Notes under the pieces: model-generated | What the model was told of the DNA's origin: nothing | Databases searched by the model: none | Seen by the model: the letters and a program-made list of their open reading frames with translations, nothing else | In this document: piece by piece, positions 44,873 to 54,458 of the stretch | Layout: the number at the start of each line of letters is the position of its first letter | How positions within the stretch are numbered: position 1 is the stretch's first letter | Assembly: GCA_020852705.1 (NCBI GenBank) | Contig: JADZAP010000001.1 | Coordinates: forward strand, 62,001-126,000 | Length of the DNA: 64,000 bases | From: Ignavibacteria bacterium | Lineage (GTDB): Bacteria; Bacteroidota; Ignavibacteria; Tepidaquicellales; OLB5 | Direction of reading: 5' to 3' | Translations under genes and position numbers: made by a program

Positions 44873-47158
44873 ATGAATTTCAGCAAATTTCTTAACATTT
44901 CATCAATTGGTGTAATTGTTTTTCTGCAGGCTTGTTCAACTTTTAACTACAAGACTTATGATGAAAAATATTATAAAGATGTTGATGACCCCGAACCTAA
45001 TTATGAAATAACCCTTGATAGAAACTTTCAGGATTTTACAAGTTTTATGTTTATTGGCAACAGAATTGAGAATTTTAGTACTTATTTTAATACTTATTTT
45101 AATGCTAACGAAAAGTTTAACGAAGCTTATGATGATTATGTTACCCGTGTGCTTGTAAATTACAGCGAAAAACAGGATTCTATTTTTGCTAAACCTCAGC
45201 TTTCGCAGGAAGCTATTGATAAATTTACTGTTGCTATTGAAAAAGCTTCAAAGGTTATACAATATCACAAAAGCAGTCTTTACATGGATAATGCTGTATT
45301 GCTTGTTGGCAAATCTTATTTTTACCTTGGCGACTACCTTAAAGCTGAGCGTAAGTTCAGCGAGTTTATTTCAAAGTTAAAAGCAAGCACTCTTCTTGAT
45401 GAAGCATTGCTGTTTCTTGCCAGAACTCAATTAAGATTAGAAAATGATAAACCTGCCTTAGAAAGACTTAATGAACTTATAAAAAATTCAAAGGATAATA
45501 ATATTGTTTCAGGCAGTTATCAGTCACTTGCGGAGTATTGGCTGAATAAGAAAGATTATGAAAATGCTGTTAAAAATTTTAAAAAAGCTATTCAGTACTC
45601 AGATGATAGTGAGTTTAAAGCTCAAATGCAGTTTTTAGTCGCATCAGTTGAAGCTAAATCAAATCCTAAATTAGCTGCAGCTGAATTTGACAAGGTCCTG
45701 GATTTTAATGCCTCTTATGACCTTGAGTACTTAGCAAAGCTCAACCGAGCTAAATATCTTATTGCCTGCGGCAAATACAGCAGTGCAAAAGATCTTATTG
45801 AAGATATGGAGGTAAAATACAAAGATGAACCGCAAAGTTTAAGCAGAGTGAACTATTTGCATGCCGTATATTATGAAGAAAGAAAAGATCAAAAAAACTC
45901 ATTAAGCTCTTTTTATGAAGTGATTAAAGATTTTCCCGCTACTGTTTCTTCTGCGGATGCAAGTTTTAAAATAGGAAAATATTTTGAACAAAATAATAAT
46001 TATCTTAACGCTTTAATGTATTACAGATTTTCAACCGAGCAAAGCAATAAAGGAACATATTACAGCGATGCTTCTAAAAAAGCCGGGATATTTAAAAGAT
46101 ACTTTGAGCTTCGCTCAATTATTACAGGAAACACTATTAAAACTGAATATGACGATGAATTTAAGAAGAATACAACTAAGGAAAACAAACAAGACCCGGG
46201 TAATCCAATTAAAGGACTTGATAACGGTAAATCTGGCGGAATTAAATCGCAGTTTACTGATAGTACAATAAATTCAGAAGATTCCACTATCACAATTGCC
46301 GATACAACTCATGCGCAGGAAAAAATTATTTCTGCTGCAAAATTTGAACTTGCTGAATTATTTTTATATGACCTTAACCGTACTGATTCTTCTGAAATAT
46401 ATCTTAAAGAAGCTTTAAATGAATCTTATGATTATGACTTTAGTGCAAAAGTACTTTTTGCACTTTCTGCACTTTACAGAAAAACTGAAGAGATTGCCAA
46501 AAGCGATGAAATTTTACGGACTATTATAAAAGACTATCCCTACTCTCCCGTAGCAAACTCAAGCAGAAAACTGCTTAATATTTCCGTTGAAAATGAATAC
46601 AGGGGAGACCCCGGTGATTCAATTTACAGCACTGCAGAAAATAATTTTGTAAGCGGTAATTATACTGCTTCTTTAAATGATTTCATAACCCTGATAAATA
46701 AATACCCTGCTTCCGTTCATTTAGATAAAGCTTATTACGGTGCAGGGTGGATTTATGAAAATGTTTTATTTAAAAATGACAGTGCTTATAATTATTACAG
46801 CTTGCTTGTTAACGGAAGCCCGGGCAGCGAAGCTGCTGCAATGGTAATTAAAAAGGTTGAAGAATATGAATCATTCAATAATCTTAAAGATACTTCTTCA
46901 GTTAATAAACAAAACCAGGAACCTTTAAACAACAATCAGCCCTCAAACAATGAAGAACTAAAAAAAAGTGATACCGAGCAAAAAGAAAATAAAGAGAATG
47001 ATAATATACCTAACAAAGAGCAAATTAACGATGATAACCCTAATAATGATGGAAATGTAGATCCGGGGGAATTGAATAAGCAGCAGGAAGAGAAAAAGGA
47101 AAATCCGGATAATAATAATAATGAAGCTCCTAATGAAAAATCTCCCAAAGATGATTAA
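44873..47158 (+). CDS. TPR lipoprotein, SprE/PorW-like, 761 aa
   Basis: Signal peptide with a lipobox (VFLQACST), then IENFSTYFNTYFNANEKFNEAYDDY, which resembles the YN-x-YFNA-x-E start of T9SS proteins SprE (Flavobacterium) and PorW (Porphyromonas). Then many TPR-like helical repeats (for example AERKFSEFISKL, AVKNFKKAIQYS, FYEVIKDFPATV). The last roughly 80 residues are an Asn/Glu/Lys/Pro-rich low-complexity tail. SprE/PorW are outer-membrane lipoproteins needed for T9SS, and this window has seven T9SS cargo genes, so the assignment is reasonable but rests on a short motif plus architecture. Confidence 0.7.
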   Translation: MNFSKFLNISSIGVIVFLQACSTFNYKTYDEKYYKDVDDPEPNYEITLDRNFQDFTSFMFIGNRIENFSTYFNTYFNANEKFNEAYDDYVTRVLVNYSEKQDSIFAKPQLSQEAIDKFTVAIEKASKVIQYHKSSLYMDNAVLLVGKSYFYLGDYLKAERKFSEFISKLKASTLLDEALLFLARTQLRLENDKPALERLNELIKNSKDNNIVSGSYQSLAEYWLNKKDYENAVKNFKKAIQYSDDSEFKAQMQFLVASVEAKSNPKLAAAEFDKVLDFNASYDLEYLAKLNRAKYLIACGKYSSAKDLIEDMEVKYKDEPQSLSRVNYLHAVYYEERKDQKNSLSSFYEVIKDFPATVSSADASFKIGKYFEQNNNYLNALMYYRFSTEQSNKGTYYSDASKKAGIFKRYFELRSIITGNTIKTEYDDEFKKNTTKENKQDPGNPIKGLDNGKSGGIKSQFTDSTINSEDSTITIADTTHAQEKIISAAKFELAELFLYDLNRTDSSEIYLKEALNESYDYDFSAKVLFALSALYRKTEEIAKSDEILRTIIKDYPYSPVANSSRKLLNISVENEYRGDPGDSIYSTAENNFVSGNYTASLNDFITLINKYPASVHLDKAYYGAGWIYENVLFKNDSAYNYYSLLVNGSPGSEAAAMVIKKVEEYESFNNLKDTSSVNKQNQEPLNNNQPSNNEELKKSDTEQKENKENDNIPNKEQINDDNPNNDGNVDPGELNKQQEEKKENPDNNNNEAPNEKSPKDD

Positions 47159-47199
47159 TAAAAAAACAGGTTTTTATACTAAAATTAATTTATAATTTT

Positions 47200-47538
47200 A
47201 TGGATAATTGTTTATTCTGTAAAATAATAAATAAACAAATACCGGCTGCAATTGAATATGAAACCGATGACCTGCTTGCATTTAATGATATTTCGCCTCA
47301 AGCACCTGTTCATATACTTATTATTCCCAAACAGCATTTTAATACCCCTGCTGAACTAAATAATTCTTATGTTGAAATTGCAGGTAAAATTACTGCTGCA
47401 GCTGCTGAAATTGCTGCAAAAAAACAGCTTAACAGCTATCGGCTTGTTATGAACTGCAATGAAGATGCAGGACAATCTGTTTTTCATGTTCACATGCACT
47501 TACTTGGCGGCAGAAAAATGAACTGGCCCCCCGGTTAA
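47200..47538 (+). CDS. HIT family (HinT-like) protein, 112 aa
   Basis: Nucleotide-phosphoramide hydrolase of the histidine-triad family. CLFCKIINKQIPA at the start (Cys-x2-Cys zinc pair as in HinT) and HVHMHLLGGRKMNWPPG at the end hold the triad. Small and cytoplasmic, with all typical landmarks. It lies 41 bases after the TPR gene and 25 before the S9 peptidase gene; a shared transcript is likely. Confidence 0.95.
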   Translation: MDNCLFCKIINKQIPAAIEYETDDLLAFNDISPQAPVHILIIPKQHFNTPAELNNSYVEIAGKITAAAAEIAAKKQLNSYRLVMNCNEDAGQSVFHVHMHLLGGRKMNWPPG

Positions 47539-47563
47539 TTTCTTTAAACTTAAATTTTAAAGA

Positions 47564-49450
47564 ATGAAAATTATCTTCTTATTATCTGTTTTCATCTTTT
47601 CTTATATTCGGTTAAATACCATTCTTGCTCAGCAATATACAATACAGCAATACTTAAAAATTAGTGGTGCAGCATCGCCCGGCTATTCATTTGATGACAG
47701 CCGGATATATTTCACAATGCGTAAAACGGGCACTTCGCAGATTTACTATGTAAATAATCCGGGTGATATACCTGTTCAATTTACCTATTTTAACGAACGA
47801 ATTACCGGTTACTCTCCTAATCCGGTTAACGGCAGCATATTAATAGAAAGCGATGAGGGAGGGTCTGAGTATGACAGGTTTTACTTAACAAATCAAAACG
47901 GCAGCGCATTTAATCTTATAACGGCTGATGAACCAAATGTATTAAACGGTTTTGGCAAATGGTCGCCGGACGGCAGTTTTTTTACTTATTATTCCAATAA
48001 AAGATCACCCTATTTTTACGATATATATAAATATGAAATTAACTTAGGTGCAGGTGAAATAATTTACAGCAGTGATAACAGTAATTTTACATCTGTAATT
48101 TCACCCGACGGAAACCTTATTATTATTACCCGTTCTTATTCCACTTATGATAATGACCTGTACTTGCTGAACAGAAAAAGTAATGATTTAACTTTGTTAA
48201 CCGGGCACGATAACTATAACAGCCCTGCTGAGTTTTATGCCTCTGATTTTGATGCAGATGCAGAAAACCTGTATATAATTACAAATTATAAAAGTGATTT
48301 TTTTAAACCATGTATAATTAACATAAGCAGCAAAAAACTTTCCTTTCCCCAATTCAGTTTTCTTAAACCTTATTCAAATAATGAAGTTCAGCGGCTTGTA
48401 ATTTCTCCTGATAAAAATTATATGCTTATTCAGATAAATGATAACGGTTACGATAGACTGTTTATGTGTGAAACCAACTCCGGAAAAGAAATTAAACTGC
48501 CTGATATTCTTTCAACTCTAAGCATTACGGCAATAAGTTTTGCAAATCAAAAGAGCAAAGTTATTATTGGAGTTAACTCCGCAGCTAATCCAAGTGTTTT
48601 ATATGAGTGGGATTTTATCACAGGAAATGTATTGCAGGTAACTAAACCCGATCTTGCGGGAATTGACCCGGTTTCTTTTATCGAACCCACTTTAATTTCG
48701 TATAAATCATTTGACGGTTTGGAAATACCATGTTTTATTTATAAGCCGCAAAATCTATTATCAAAAAAACTGCCGTGTATAATTATGATACATGGCGGAC
48801 CCGAAAGTCAGGCAACCTATGGTTTTGAACCTGTTTTCCAATATTTCTTAAATGCTGGGTATGTTATTGCTGAACCAAATGTCAGAGGAAGCTCCGGGTA
48901 TGGTAAAATTTATGCTGCTTTGGATAATGTTAGAAACAGAGAAAATTCAGTTAAAGATATTGCCTTCCTTGTTGAGTATTTAAAGCTGCAGCCTGAAATT
49001 GAAAGCTCTAAAATTGCTGTATATGGCGGCAGTTATGGCGGGTATATGGTGCTTGCATGTCTTACTTTATATCCTGAACTTTTTGCTGCCGGTGTTGATG
49101 TTGTTGGTATAAGTAATTTTGTCTCTTTTCTGCAAAATACCAGTGATTACAGAAAAAATAACAGGCAAAGTGAATACGGCAGTATTGAAGATGACAGAGA
49201 ATTTTTAGAAAGTATTTCTCCATTGAATAAAGTTAACAACATTAAAGCTCCTTTGATGATAATTCACGGACGCAATGATCCGCGTGTTCCTGTTAGTGAG
49301 GCAGAACAAATGTATAATGCCGTTATTAATAACGGAGGTATTGCTGAGCTGCACATTTATGAAGATGAAGGTCATGGTATTTCTAAACAAAAAAACAGAC
49401 TTGACCTTTACCCCAAAATAGTTGAGTTTTTAAACAAAAATTTAAAATAA
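47564..49450 (+). CDS. secreted S9 family prolyl oligopeptidase, 628 aa
   Basis: Signal peptide (ending TILAQQ), WD40-like/propeller N-terminal half (about 25-370; FTMRKTGTSQIYYV, SPDGNLIIITRS) and an alpha/beta-hydrolase C-terminal half. Triad: Ser near 490 (GGSYGGY), Asp near 570 (NDPRVP) and His near 602 (EGHGIS). MIHGGPESQ and NVRGSSGYGK are typical of acylaminoacyl- or dipeptidyl-peptidase-like S9 enzymes. It probably trims peptides in the periplasm. Specificity not decidable. Confidence 0.93.
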   Translation: MKIIFLLSVFIFSYIRLNTILAQQYTIQQYLKISGAASPGYSFDDSRIYFTMRKTGTSQIYYVNNPGDIPVQFTYFNERITGYSPNPVNGSILIESDEGGSEYDRFYLTNQNGSAFNLITADEPNVLNGFGKWSPDGSFFTYYSNKRSPYFYDIYKYEINLGAGEIIYSSDNSNFTSVISPDGNLIIITRSYSTYDNDLYLLNRKSNDLTLLTGHDNYNSPAEFYASDFDADAENLYIITNYKSDFFKPCIINISSKKLSFPQFSFLKPYSNNEVQRLVISPDKNYMLIQINDNGYDRLFMCETNSGKEIKLPDILSTLSITAISFANQKSKVIIGVNSAANPSVLYEWDFITGNVLQVTKPDLAGIDPVSFIEPTLISYKSFDGLEIPCFIYKPQNLLSKKLPCIIMIHGGPESQATYGFEPVFQYFLNAGYVIAEPNVRGSSGYGKIYAALDNVRNRENSVKDIAFLVEYLKLQPEIESSKIAVYGGSYGGYMVLACLTLYPELFAAGVDVVGISNFVSFLQNTSDYRKNNRQSEYGSIEDDREFLESISPLNKVNNIKAPLMIIHGRNDPRVPVSEAEQMYNAVINNGGIAELHIYEDEGHGISKQKNRLDLYPKIVEFLNKNLK

Positions 49451-49480
49451 AAAAGGGCTGTCTATTAGAACAGCCCTTTT
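49451..49480. terminator. bidirectional terminator
   Basis: AAAAGGGCTGT/ACAGCCCTTTT stem, eight-base loop, between the convergent S9 peptidase and cytochrome genes. Confidence 0.88.
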
Positions 49481-49496
49481 TGAAATATAAAACAAA

Positions 49497-50480
49497 TTAA
49501 TTTAAACCCTTAAGAGTTACCGTTTCAACTTTATGGTTTACAGGCGGCTGTGCCATCAGATAATCATATATAGCCCCTAAATCATCATCTGTTGCCGTAT
49601 TGGCAATAAATGACCATGCCATTGGAGTATTAAATCCATGAACTTTGGGATCTAAGTTAGCTGCATCTTTATATGCATGAAATTTTGCAATAAATAATTC
49701 CTTTGTAAAATTACCTATTCCGGTTTCTTTATCAGGTGATATATTTGCTGAGTGTATTACTCTTCCATCAGGTAGCGGGAACTCCACACCTCCTGAAAAT
49801 TCTTTACCGGGGATATATTCACCTTTATCACTTGGCGAATGACAGAATTTGCATCCTACCCCAAGATATTCGCCCAGTTTTATTTTATCTAAACCGTCCG
49901 GCTTTTTACCAAAATCTTTTACATCAGCAGGTATGGTTCTGAAAATTAAATTTACAGGAAATTTTAATTTCTTATCCTTTACTTTATTAGTAATGGGTTT
50001 TAAGGTTTTTATATATGCAATAATGGAGTATATATCTTCCTTATCCAATTTTGAAAACAATGTATAAGGCATCATCGGAGCAAGAAATTTGCCGTCTTTG
50101 TTTACCCCTGATGTTATTGCCCGGAAAATTTCACCATCTGTCCAATTCCCTATACCGGTTTCTTTATCAGGTGTTATGTTTGCTGCAGGTACAAAACCAA
50201 CATCAGCTCCGTAATCAAATCCGCCTTTGCCTTCAGTGCCCGGTATTGGCGGATAGCCGAATTTACTTGCATCACGCTCACTATGGCAGTCTAAACAAAA
50301 TGCAAAACTGTTGGCAAGGTATTTACCGCGTTCAATCCTTTCTGCTGTTGGCTCTATTTTTATATCAGGTGCTGCGCTTACCTTTGGATATGCAGCATTA
50401 AGATAAATATATCCGCCAATGGCAAATACAACCACTATTATAAGCAATATTCCCAGAATTTTAAATAACTTCTTCATCAT
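49497..50480 (-). CDS. diheme c-type cytochrome, 327 aa
   Basis: Membrane-anchored by an N-terminal hydrophobic segment (about 5-28). It carries two heme-binding sites, CLDCH (62-66) and CKFCH (210-214), each in a cytochrome c domain of about 140 residues with a candidate Met ligand (APMMPY near 134; NTPMAW in the second half). The repeated phrases NITPDKETGIGNWTDGE and NISPDKETGIGNFTKE show the two domains are homologous. It transfers electrons in the periplasm. A Shine-Dalgarno (AGGAGG) precedes the ATG. No partner oxidoreductase is adjacent. Confidence 0.9.
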   Translation of the reverse strand: MMKKLFKILGILLIIVVVFAIGGYIYLNAAYPKVSAAPDIKIEPTAERIERGKYLANSFAFCLDCHSERDASKFGYPPIPGTEGKGGFDYGADVGFVPAANITPDKETGIGNWTDGEIFRAITSGVNKDGKFLAPMMPYTLFSKLDKEDIYSIIAYIKTLKPITNKVKDKKLKFPVNLIFRTIPADVKDFGKKPDGLDKIKLGEYLGVGCKFCHSPSDKGEYIPGKEFSGGVEFPLPDGRVIHSANISPDKETGIGNFTKELFIAKFHAYKDAANLDPKVHGFNTPMAWSFIANTATDDDLGAIYDYLMAQPPVNHKVETVTLKGLN

Positions 50481-50540
50481 TTACCTCCTTTAGATAATAT
50501 AAAGTTATGTTTTTTATATTTTAAAATCAATGTTTTAAAA

Positions 50541-50580
50541 AGAAGATAATAATCATAATGGTTTATGATTATTATCTTCT
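50541..50580 (-). terminator. terminator of the 714-aa propeller gene
   Basis: 18-pair perfect stem (AGAAGATAATAATCATAA and its complement), four-base loop TGGT, followed on the minus strand by a T-run. Confidence 0.9.
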
Positions 50581-50591
50581 ATATTGATTTA

Positions 50592-52736
50592 TTATTTTAT
50601 AAGGATCATTTTCTTTGAATCCTTGTAAGAACCCGTTTTTGTTTGTATTGTTAACGAATAAAAATATACTCCGGATGAAAAATCAGAAAGATCTGCTGAA
50701 AAGTTATGTTCGCCTTTATTCAAATTACCATTGAATATTGTTTTGACTAATTTTCCTTCTATATTATATATCTTTAAATCAGCATAACCCGAAAGTGCCG
50801 TTGAAAATTTTATTTTTGTTACCGGGTTGAACGGATTTGGATAATTCTGGTATAATTTAAAAACAGTCGGTCCGGTTTCATTTGGCTCTGAAACATTTAA
50901 AAATGTCATATCAAGATATCCAATGTATGCATAAGCTCCGGCGGTGTAAAATTTATCCGGTGAAGTAAATGCAATTGCATTAAGTGTTTCTATATAAATA
51001 GCAGAGTGATTTATCCAGTTAGCACCGCCGTTTGTAGTGATAAATCTTGCACCATTATCGCCTACTGCACACCCTTTCAAATCTGTACTGAATTTTACAT
51101 CATATAGATCATTTATTGAAACTCCCTGTATATTCCAGTTAATTCCTGAATTTGTTGTTTTTAATACTTTTCCAAATTCACTGCATGTATAACCTGTATT
51201 TGCACTTGGAAAACTTAAAGAGTGTAATGTGGTAGTTACAGGTGTAGAATAAGTATTCCAGTTAGCACCGCCGTTTGTGGTTTTTATTATCTTGCCGCTA
51301 TCACAGCTGCCCCAGCCAGTGTTTGCATCAGTAAAATATATATCTCTAACGGTAGTTGTAGTATTAAATTGTGTTACCCAGTTTAAACCGCCATTAGTGG
51401 TTTTATAAATTGTTTTAGCAGAAGGATTATCAGAATTACTTGAACCGCATTCAAAACCTGTATTTTCATTTACAAAATAAGATGAGAAATAATTATTAAA
51501 AGCGGTAATATTGTTATTTATCCAGTTATTTCCTCCATTGGTAGTTTTCAGGAATGAAAGACTACCATTACCATCAAGAGGTGCACTTTGATCTCGGGCA
51601 AAAAGGATTCCGGTATTTGAATTAAAAAATTGAATTTTTTCAAAAACCCAGTCTTCAAATGTATTATTAACCTGCCATGTAGTTCCTGCATTTGTGGTTT
51701 TGTAAATCAAGTTTTCTTCATCGCAGGCATAACCCGTTAAATTATTTGGAAAACTTAATGATTCAATTACCGCTGATAAACTATTACCGGAAGTTATGCT
51801 CCAATTTTCACCTGAATTTGTACTCTTCAGGATAATTCCATATCCACCCATCGCAATTAAATCATTTCCGCTTCCGGAAATTAATTTAAGTGTATTTAAA
51901 TCATATTCATTGTTGTTATCAAATTTAATTACCCAGTTTAATCCCGCATTAGTAGTCTTATATATTTTACCTGTTTGAATACATGCGTAACCGGTATTAG
52001 GATTATAAAACTCAATTGATGTTATCATTCCTGGATTGATGTTAGCAGATATTTGCCAGTTTATTCCTGCATTGGTTGTTTTATAAATTTTTGAATTACC
52101 GCCGCAATAAAATGTTGAAAGTTCAGTATATGCTAATATACCCATACCTATTCCTGACCCGGTTGAGTAAGTTGCCCAGTTATTGCCCCCGTTTGTTGTA
52201 ACTTTAACCTGATCGTTATTATTACCGCACATCATACCGGTATTGGCATCTTTAAATTTTACACTTTCATAATAATTACCCGGAACAGATATAAAATTCC
52301 AGTTTGAACCCGAGTTTGTTGTTTTTAGTACACCATTATTAGTTGTAATGAAACCTGTTGATGGGTTTACAAAGTCAACTGCGGTAAGTACAGATGAAAC
52401 ACCAGAAGATTGGTAATCCCAGTATGCACCGCCATTAGTTGTATATCTTATTTCTCCATTATATCCAATTGTCCACCCGGTATTATTATTTATAAAATAT
52501 ACATTAGTAAAAATTTCACTTACATCTCCTATAAGATTGTTTTCCCAGGTTTGCCCCCCGTTGGTAGTTTTTTTGATAAGTTTTTCATTGCAAATTGTAT
52601 ACCCTGTTGATGTTCCTGGAATAAAATAAGATTTTTCATATTCAGGCCAAAATTGCTGATCTACCCACTGAGAAGTTACCTTATTACCTGTAATTAGCAA
52701 AATAGTAAAAATAAAATAATAATGTATTTTTTTCAT
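50592..52736 (-). CDS. secreted YCF48/BNR propeller with T9SS domain, 714 aa
   Basis: Signal peptide (1-22), then about fourteen repeats of about 42 residues with the pattern IYKTTNAGxNWxxxxxxxxxLxxIxFxNxNTGYxC, the hallmark of YCF48/photosystem-assembly-type propellers, here probably two propellers. The sorting domain NYPNPFNPVTKIKFSTALSG to KKMILIK ends the protein. It is the largest cargo protein in the window. Surface binding or stress-signalling roles are known for the fold, but none is evident here. Confidence 0.87.
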   Translation of the reverse strand: MKKIHYYFIFTILLITGNKVTSQWVDQQFWPEYEKSYFIPGTSTGYTICNEKLIKKTTNGGQTWENNLIGDVSEIFTNVYFINNNTGWTIGYNGEIRYTTNGGAYWDYQSSGVSSVLTAVDFVNPSTGFITTNNGVLKTTNSGSNWNFISVPGNYYESVKFKDANTGMMCGNNNDQVKVTTNGGNNWATYSTGSGIGMGILAYTELSTFYCGGNSKIYKTTNAGINWQISANINPGMITSIEFYNPNTGYACIQTGKIYKTTNAGLNWVIKFDNNNEYDLNTLKLISGSGNDLIAMGGYGIILKSTNSGENWSITSGNSLSAVIESLSFPNNLTGYACDEENLIYKTTNAGTTWQVNNTFEDWVFEKIQFFNSNTGILFARDQSAPLDGNGSLSFLKTTNGGNNWINNNITAFNNYFSSYFVNENTGFECGSSNSDNPSAKTIYKTTNGGLNWVTQFNTTTTVRDIYFTDANTGWGSCDSGKIIKTTNGGANWNTYSTPVTTTLHSLSFPSANTGYTCSEFGKVLKTTNSGINWNIQGVSINDLYDVKFSTDLKGCAVGDNGARFITTNGGANWINHSAIYIETLNAIAFTSPDKFYTAGAYAYIGYLDMTFLNVSEPNETGPTVFKLYQNYPNPFNPVTKIKFSTALSGYADLKIYNIEGKLVKTIFNGNLNKGEHNFSADLSDFSSGVYFYSLTIQTKTGSYKDSKKMILIK

Positions 52737-52923
52737 GATTTTCTTTCTGTTTAATTGTTTTTGTAAATTTAAAATTTAAACACCGATTAAAAAAAGAAAA
52801 ATATTGGTATTTGTGAGGAAGATTATTGAAATTATTTTGTAAAAATATATTTAAAATGAATAAATTGTATTATATTATTTAAAATTTATTAGTAATTTGT
52901 GAGGAAATAATTTACTTTATTAT

Positions 52924-54387
52924 ATGCATAATTCCAAATTAATCAAGATTTTACAGCATTTTTCTGATGAGGAAATTAAGGAGTTTAGAAAATTTATTGA
53001 CTCCAGCTTTTTTAATAAAGAAGGCTCTTATATTGTGAGGGTTTTTGATGAAATAAAAAAATACTATCCGGTATTTGACTCTGATGCTTTAATGAAAGAA
53101 AAACTTTATAAAAAAATTTATAAAGATAAAACCTACAATGATGCTATTATGAGAAAAGCCGGCTCTGCCTTAATTAAACTTTGTGAAGAATATATAAAAT
53201 TCAGGGCTTTTAAGGAATCAGAGACTGAGAGCAGCATTTTATACCTGCGAAAGTTAAGAGAAATGAGAATCCAGAAACTCTTTGAAAGTGAATCAGTATT
53301 GCTGGAAAAACAGCTCAATATTACAAACAACTCAGTTGATAGTGAATATTTCAGGAACAGATTCAGGCTTGAACTGGAAAAAATAAATTACTATTTAGAT
53401 CACAGCAGCTTGATTTCTTTGCAGCAAAAATCTATGCAAAATATTCAAAGATATATTGTTTACGATTGTATTGTGAATCTGCTTGATATTGGATATAATA
53501 TTCTGGTTGGAATAACAACAATGTATAAAGGTGAAAAAAATATATCATTGCGGCTGCTTGAAAGCATTGAACTGGATTCTTTTGGTGAAATACTAAGCGT
53601 TAAAGACCCTGAATTATATCCTGTGTTTAACCTGTTCTACAAAAGGTATCTTGGCTTTAAAAATTTTGATGATGATAACTTCTATTATGAATATAAAAAA
53701 ATTGCACTGGAAAATCTTAAGTTACTTACTTGGGATAATCAGTTTGCCGTATTTATAAGTCTGCAGAATTTTTGCACTCGCAAATTTATTGAAGGCAAAA
53801 GATTTTTTAAAACTGAATTGCACGAAGTGCATAAGGAAATGCTTGATAGAGGTTTGTATGTGCAAAAAAAAGATGATTATATGAATCTGCATACTTTCCG
53901 CAATATTGTCTTAACTGCAAGTAATCTGCAGAAAAATGACTGGATAATTGAATTTATGAACCAATATATCTCAAAAATTCTGCCCGAACAGCGTGAATCT
54001 CTGCAGGCATGGACAAAAGCACTTGTTCACTATAATACCGGCAAATTTTCTGAGGCACTAAATGAACTGCAGTCAGTTAAAAATGATCATTTCCTTACCA
54101 AACACGAAATTAAAGCCCTTACTATGAAAATGTTCTATGAATTAAACGATTTTGAACCGGGAATTTCATTTGCTGAGAGTTACAGAAAAATGGTGCAGAA
54201 TGATAAAACCTATGCCGAGCTTCACAGAACTTCATATACAAATTTCTCTTTGCTTTACCTAAAACTAATTAAACTTAAAGCTGATAAAAAATACAGGGAT
54301 GCTGATATGCTTAAGCTTGAAATTGAAAAAACAGTAACTAATTCAAAAGAATGGCTTCTTGAAAAAGTAAATGAATTGATTAAGTAA
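52924..54387 (+). CDS. hypothetical all-helical protein, 487 aa
   Basis: No domain recognised. The whole protein is predicted helical and charged, without signal peptide or membrane segment, so it is cytoplasmic. The start (LQHFSDEEIKEFRKFIDSSFFNK) and a segment YNDAIMRKAGSALIKLCEEYIKF look like a family common to this bacterial group, but I cannot name it. Repeating helix pairs (for example LYKKIYKDKTY, HNTGKFSEALNELQSV) suggest TPR-like folding in the C-terminal half. It lies alone between two unrelated minus-strand genes, with an AT-rich upstream region of about 185 bases. Confidence 0.65.
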   Translation: MHNSKLIKILQHFSDEEIKEFRKFIDSSFFNKEGSYIVRVFDEIKKYYPVFDSDALMKEKLYKKIYKDKTYNDAIMRKAGSALIKLCEEYIKFRAFKESETESSILYLRKLREMRIQKLFESESVLLEKQLNITNNSVDSEYFRNRFRLELEKINYYLDHSSLISLQQKSMQNIQRYIVYDCIVNLLDIGYNILVGITTMYKGEKNISLRLLESIELDSFGEILSVKDPELYPVFNLFYKRYLGFKNFDDDNFYYEYKKIALENLKLLTWDNQFAVFISLQNFCTRKFIEGKRFFKTELHEVHKEMLDRGLYVQKKDDYMNLHTFRNIVLTASNLQKNDWIIEFMNQYISKILPEQRESLQAWTKALVHYNTGKFSEALNELQSVKNDHFLTKHEIKALTMKMFYELNDFEPGISFAESYRKMVQNDKTYAELHRTSYTNFSLLYLKLIKLKADKKYRDADMLKLEIEKTVTNSKEWLLEKVNELIK

Positions 54388-54458
54388 TTAAATTATATTC
54401 TTATATTTAACTTGCAGTGAAGTGGTTTTACTAAGAAATTGAAATGTTACATTATGTT

